64,000 nucleotides of DNA from Pieris napi. Taxonomy: Eukaryota > Arthropoda > Insecta > Lepidoptera > Pieridae. The notes beneath the pieces are model-generated. The model saw only the letters and a program-made list of their open reading frames with translations, made no database searches and was not told the origin of the DNA. Of this stretch, positions 60,037 to 64,000 are shown piece after piece. Where the stretch lies: positions 6,468,001 through 6,532,000 of the forward strand of contig NC_062254.1 in NCBI RefSeq assembly GCF_905475465.1, read 5' to 3'. How positions within the stretch are numbered: position 1 is the first letter of the stretch; every line of letters starts with the position of its first letter. A program made the translations under genes and the position numbers.

Positions 60037-60525
60037 TTATACACTATACAGCCCCATGTGGGCCTTAGCCTCCTCAATTACACTTCGCCATCGCAATCTA
60101 TGTAGTGCTTCCCGCGCTTCCCAATTGCGAACCCCTATTGTTTCGAGGTCCTTGACAACTCCATCCCACCAACGCTGCCTCGGTCTACCGGGTTTTCTTT
60201 TGCCACCGGGTTGTGAGTTTAGTAAGGACCTTGGAGTTCTGTCGTTGGCCAGAAGGTGCACATATCCCAGCCACTTGAGCCTGTTGCACTTTATGAATTG
60301 GACGTTGTTGGCGTCGTCTAGGATGTTTAAAGTTCTTCATGGTAGCGGATACGCCAAACACCGTCGTTGCAAATAGGGCCAAAGATTCATCGAAGAATCT
60401 TCCGCTCGAAAATATGGAGAGAGATCTCGTCTTTTTTGCTAAGGGGCCAGGTTTTAGAACCAAGTGAGCACGTTGTTCTGTACACGTTTGTACAGAACAA
60501 GCTTGGTATACTTACTGAGAAGTCG
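60037..60525 (-). pseudogene. RTE-like LINE, C-terminal part with frameshifts
   Basis: On the minus strand the last frame (60037-60261) reads GGKRKPGRPRQRWWDGVVKD, LETIGVRNWEAREALHRLRW, RSVIEEAKAH. Upstream, in shifted frames, are a TWPLSKKDE block, IFERKILR, stop, IFGPICNDGVWRIRYHEEL and FIKCNRLKWLGYVHLLAND. These are the ordered C-terminal blocks of an RTE-type protein ('TWxLxK', 'FERKxLRRIFGP', 'LKWLGHV', 'GRPRxRW', 'WR..VEEAKAH'). At least one stop and two frameshifts disable it. The RT catalytic part is absent. Confidence 0.75.
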
Positions 60526-61013
60526 CGATTGGAAATATGTATCTGTGTCAATCATGAAAAAAAAACTATACTCGATGTTCTAATAAAAGTTTACTACTTG
60601 CTCGCGAAATTAAATGACTATTAATAACTCTAATCTATCAAATTTCTGTGAAAAATTTGTTCAAACGCCACGCTTATGTTTCATACCATTCGTAATATTT
60701 AAAGTGAAAATACCGGACAAATGACTCAATAAAATACTCGATCGAAACTTTGTGATTGAAATTTCTTATTTTAAATGATAGCGGGCATCACGGCGATCGA
60801 TTGATTGAATTTTACTTTACACGAATATTAGTAAGTTTAAACTGACACAAATAACTACAGCAAAACATGATGAATTTTATCAGCAGAGTTATTTTGTCTA
60901 ATTATGACAATAAGACTTGTCCACACTGGAACTTACCACGTTAGTTTGATTAACTGCGAAAAGTATTATCAAAAGCTTTAACAGTTTGACAATACCCTAA
61001 TATTATAAACACA
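60526..61013. other. AT-rich DNA, no supported gene
   Basis: Nothing recognised. Confidence 0.45.
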
Positions 61014-61323
61014 CTAGCTAATCCGGCAAACGTCGTTTTGCCATGTATATCATTTATAATAAAAAATAGGGGTTGATCGTAGAGGGGTGAAAATTAGGTT
61101 AGATTGCGTGTATTTTTTAATGCTGTATCATAAAAAAATAAAAATAAAATTTATCTAAAAATTAAAAAAAAAATTTAGGGGGATGAAAAATGATTGGATT
61201 TGATGGATGTTGTCAGATTCTTAGACATACGCAATATGCACACAAAATTTCATGAGAATCGGTCAAGCTGTTTCTGGGGAGTTTAACTACAAACACCGCG
61301 ACACGAGAATTTTATATATAAGA
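61014..61323 (-). mobile_element. Helitron-like non-autonomous element 3
   Basis: Read on the minus strand it begins TCTTATATATAAAATTCTCG and ends with a hairpin (GGCAAA/TTTGCC around ACGACG), a GGATTAG spacer and CTAG followed by T. This matches the ends of the element at 29415-30490 (TC start with TATATA, hairpin, CTAG). The interior is non-coding, with a poly-A-rich middle. The 5' flank is T rather than the usual A, so that end may be off by a few bases. Confidence 0.7.
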
Positions 61324-61792
61324 ACATATTATTTTATTTATTAGCCATTAGAATTTATAATAGTTCCACAGAACCAATCGCATTATTCGATCTACTCCGG
61401 CTTCTACGAAGACTGTAAATAAAGACATAAAGAACTTTTCAACTAGCAACTAATTTAGAGTGACTAAACCTTTTAAAAGTTTTCGTATAATTAAACGATA
61501 AATTTGATCCAACACCGATAAAAAGAATTTCTTAGCTAACTTTGTTTTCAACTGTCTATATCTTAAATATTGATTCGCTCTGAGTGATTTGCATTTTTTC
61601 ATACTGTAATGAAGAAGTTTCCACAAAAAAGTTTCGCCGCGTATTTCCTTTTCCTTAATTCATTTTAATGCGATAAGTCTTATACTCCCACGATTGTTTA
61701 TATATTGTGCAACGGTATAATTTTTGAATCTTTCTTGTTTTTCACTTCAATTTAGCATTTTTAATGAAATTAGGACTATAGAGACTCGTATT

Positions 61793-62250
61793 ATTGAAGT
61801 GAAACTTCTTAAGGGGCATGAGGGTAAAATTTTTACGGATGCGTCACGAATATGTGCAGCGTTTTTGTCGAAGAAAAGGGAGAGAGCGATTGAGACCGAT
61901 TGAAACAGAGTGAGAAGGGCGAATTACCTTATAGAAATTCTATTTTTAAAATTAAAATTTCGTAAAGAGAATTTCTGAAATATTAGTATTTTATAATTTA
62001 TTAAAAGCTCAAATGACGAATTGTCAATTAAAATGCCACGTGTTTTTATTATGGAAGAAATAAATTTATAATTTGTATGAATATTTAATGACTTTTAATA
62101 TTTCAATGACAATTAAATTCATTAAATTCCTAACATATCTTCCTTTTTCCCTCCCTCTTAGTCTCGGAAATTTTTAGAGTTAAAAATTAGTTTGCCAAAG
62201 AAGTTTCACTTCTAACATGTGTACCTACTTTGTACGCACGCACTTTTTTT
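61793..62250 (+). repeat. Repeat family D, copy 3
   Basis: It opens with ATTGAAGTGAAACTTCTTAA and closes with CAAAGAAGTTTCACTTCTAA, followed by CATGTGTACCTACTTTGTAC and GCACGCAC. The opening and closing motifs are complementary, as in copies 1 and 2. The interior of about 400 bp is unrelated to coding sequence. Confidence 0.6.
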
Positions 62251-62739
62251 TATAAAACGTCTGTATACGATTAGTTCTTATATATGCGGAACACAAATTT
62301 AAGCAAATAATATTGACAAATATTTGCGTCACTGGAAAGGCTGATGGTTTTCTAAAATATATATTAACTATAAATGTAAGATTGATTCTATATTGTTATC
62401 TGAGATATACAAAACAAATTTGTTAAAAGAGCTGTGCATTTAAAGTCATAAGATTGCTATTCTCACTGAATATATCAAGCTAATTTGTTCGTCTTTTCAT
62501 TCGTAGTTAGCAATTCAAATGACCAAGGCCTACCTAAAAGAAAGGTGACGCTTTTTCTTATACTCCGTTTGCATTTACACTCAAGATAAGACCTTTTTTG
62601 GGTCTGACGATTATAAGTGTTTATATGGATGGCATTGTTGTCACCGATTTATCTAGTAAGACATTTCATAAATGAAAATTATATAGTATCTATAAATTAT
62701 CTAATCAAGTAGCTATAAAAGTAAAAAGTAAAAGTAAAG

Positions 62740-62975
62740 TAAAAAATCATTTAATCATATAGGTCACACAATGTACACTTTTGAACGTCAAAAAAAGAAA
62801 TGTATATGAAATGTTTCTAACTTGACATTTAGTGTCTGTTCTCAAATCAAAGGCGTAGAATGGAAGAGAAGAACTGGCAATAGACTCTCCGCCACTCTTT
62901 TTAATCGCCATGTTTTTTTTGCTGCAACTATTACACCATGTTCCACATGACATCTTAAGTAATAATAATAATAAC
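62740..62975 (+). repeat. Interspersed repeat family A, copy 2
   Basis: This aligns with 1762-2013 in the same order and strand. The 3' end is an AATAATAATAATAA run. Minus frames at 62747-63093 are shadows. Confidence 0.75.
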
Positions 62976-64000
62976 ATAAATTAAAAACAAAGACTTGTCC
63001 TCTATCAGCAGGAGACATGGTGAAATAGGAGCACATTCTCGTGGGAACAATACGCAAACACATAGTGGAAATAACTAACATCACCGCATACACGAATTCA
63101 AGTACGGCCAGTCACCACACGTAGCACCCATTCACGAGTATGACGCATGGCCAGCCATCGGCACCCTCGCCATATTTTAGGGAGAGAGACAACCCGACGC
63201 ATGGACGCCGCCACAAGCATGTGGCCATACTAGTTTACTTTATTCATTACGCTATATTTTATTTATAAATCAATTAAAATACTACAAAAGTCATTTGTCT
63301 CTATGTGTGAAAATATCATTTTAATATTGAGAGTGTATTCAGTATTTTTATATCATTTAAGAGGTATTAGTTATATAGTATACAGATACTTTTAAATTAT
63401 TTTTCTAATACTTTTTTTTATAAATGTAACTTTTTACGTTTTACATATATTACGTTATCTGGTACATTGTAACAATTTTATATGGGGGTCACCTACTGAA
63501 AGGGAAAGATTAATCGAGTGAGGAAAGATTCAGCAATTCTATTTTTCTATTGAAACATCATGTTTGGGACTACGTGATAAGTCAGTAGGCCTGGCACGTC
63601 CGTCCAGCGGACACCCATCTGCACATTTTCGAAGTTAGACGTATTTTTATAGGAACAAATTTAATCTAAGCAGGGATCAGTCTCAGGAGTGCTCTGGGCA
63701 CGTGTCGATGCGACGTGGACACGGGTTAACGATTTTTCACACAACGATATTATGTTCGATATGAAATATTCAGTTTGATGTGCTTTCTTAGCTTTAAAGT
63801 GTTTGAAAAAATTCTCTTGAACGAAAGCTTGGTTTGTCTACTTGGTGTTTTGTTAAGGAATATATGTTTTGTAAACAGACCAACAATATCGTGACAACAG
63901 TTGATTATTAATAGAAGTTCGTTACTTAGATAGAAACTGTTTTTTTAATAATTTTTTATCATTATGGTATGACATGGTGACCCTTGTGTATGACAGACAT
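62976..64000. other. AT-rich DNA, no supported gene
   Basis: A modestly GC-richer block (63000-63230) has no recognised frame and could be a further repeat. Confidence 0.4.

Overview
The window is AT-rich, repeat-laden eukaryotic DNA. The repeat types point to a lepidopteran insect (butterfly or moth): tRNA-headed SINEs with a conserved body, Helitron-like elements ending in a hairpin plus CTAG, 3' ends of one non-LTR LINE family, RTE-like LINE tails, and piggyBac, hAT, mariner and Harbinger-type cut-and-paste elements. I found no intact host gene. No bacterial operons, rRNA, true tRNA gene or CRISPR array is visible. Almost all long open frames belong to transposons. The window is best read as intergenic or deep-intronic DNA.

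Layout, left to right. 1-6.5 kb: AT-rich DNA with an interspersed repeat (1762-2013) and two 3' fragments of the LINE family. 6.48-8.40 kb: a piggyBac-like element with TTAA ends, holding a nested 900-bp hAT element with a perfect 8-bp target duplication and a remnant of a transposase C-terminus. 10.5-13.7 kb: a Helitron-like element, an RTE tail and a GC-rich block of unknown origin. 16.9-19.7 kb: SINE and LINE fragments. 21.4-25.3 kb: the main coding block, a minus-strand endonuclease plus reverse transcriptase LINE. It is broken by a 43-bp foldback, an in-frame stop and a missing 3' end. A second, internally deleted 3' copy lies just downstream. 27.2-28.9 kb: a large, nearly palindromic inverted repeat (arms about 655 and 687 bp) around the 3' end of a cysteine-rich reading frame. 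This is the most unusual structure in the window. 29.4-30.5 kb: a Helitron-like element with internal repeats. 31-45 kb: SINEs, an RTE tail, a mariner-like MITE, a repeat with a paired sequence motif, and a 164-bp MITE. 46.9-48.5 kb: a promoter-like cluster and an RTE-like reverse transcriptase C-terminal frame of 238 codons. 50.5-51.7 kb: a long-TIR element with a 72-bp (TA)n palindrome, next to another RTE tail. 54.9-64 kb: a SINE, a microsatellite, an RTE pseudogene, a Helitron-like element and further repeats.

The elements do not form a pathway. Autonomous-type LINEs (endonuclease plus reverse transcriptase) would have mobilised themselves and probably the SINEs. The cut-and-paste elements here lack transposase and would depend on enzymes encoded elsewhere. 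Every coding element I can read carries at least one disabling lesion. Two short minus-strand blocks that end in good splice donors (25903 and 16375) are the only hints of host exons and are weak. All calls rest on reading the sequence alone; no database search was run.
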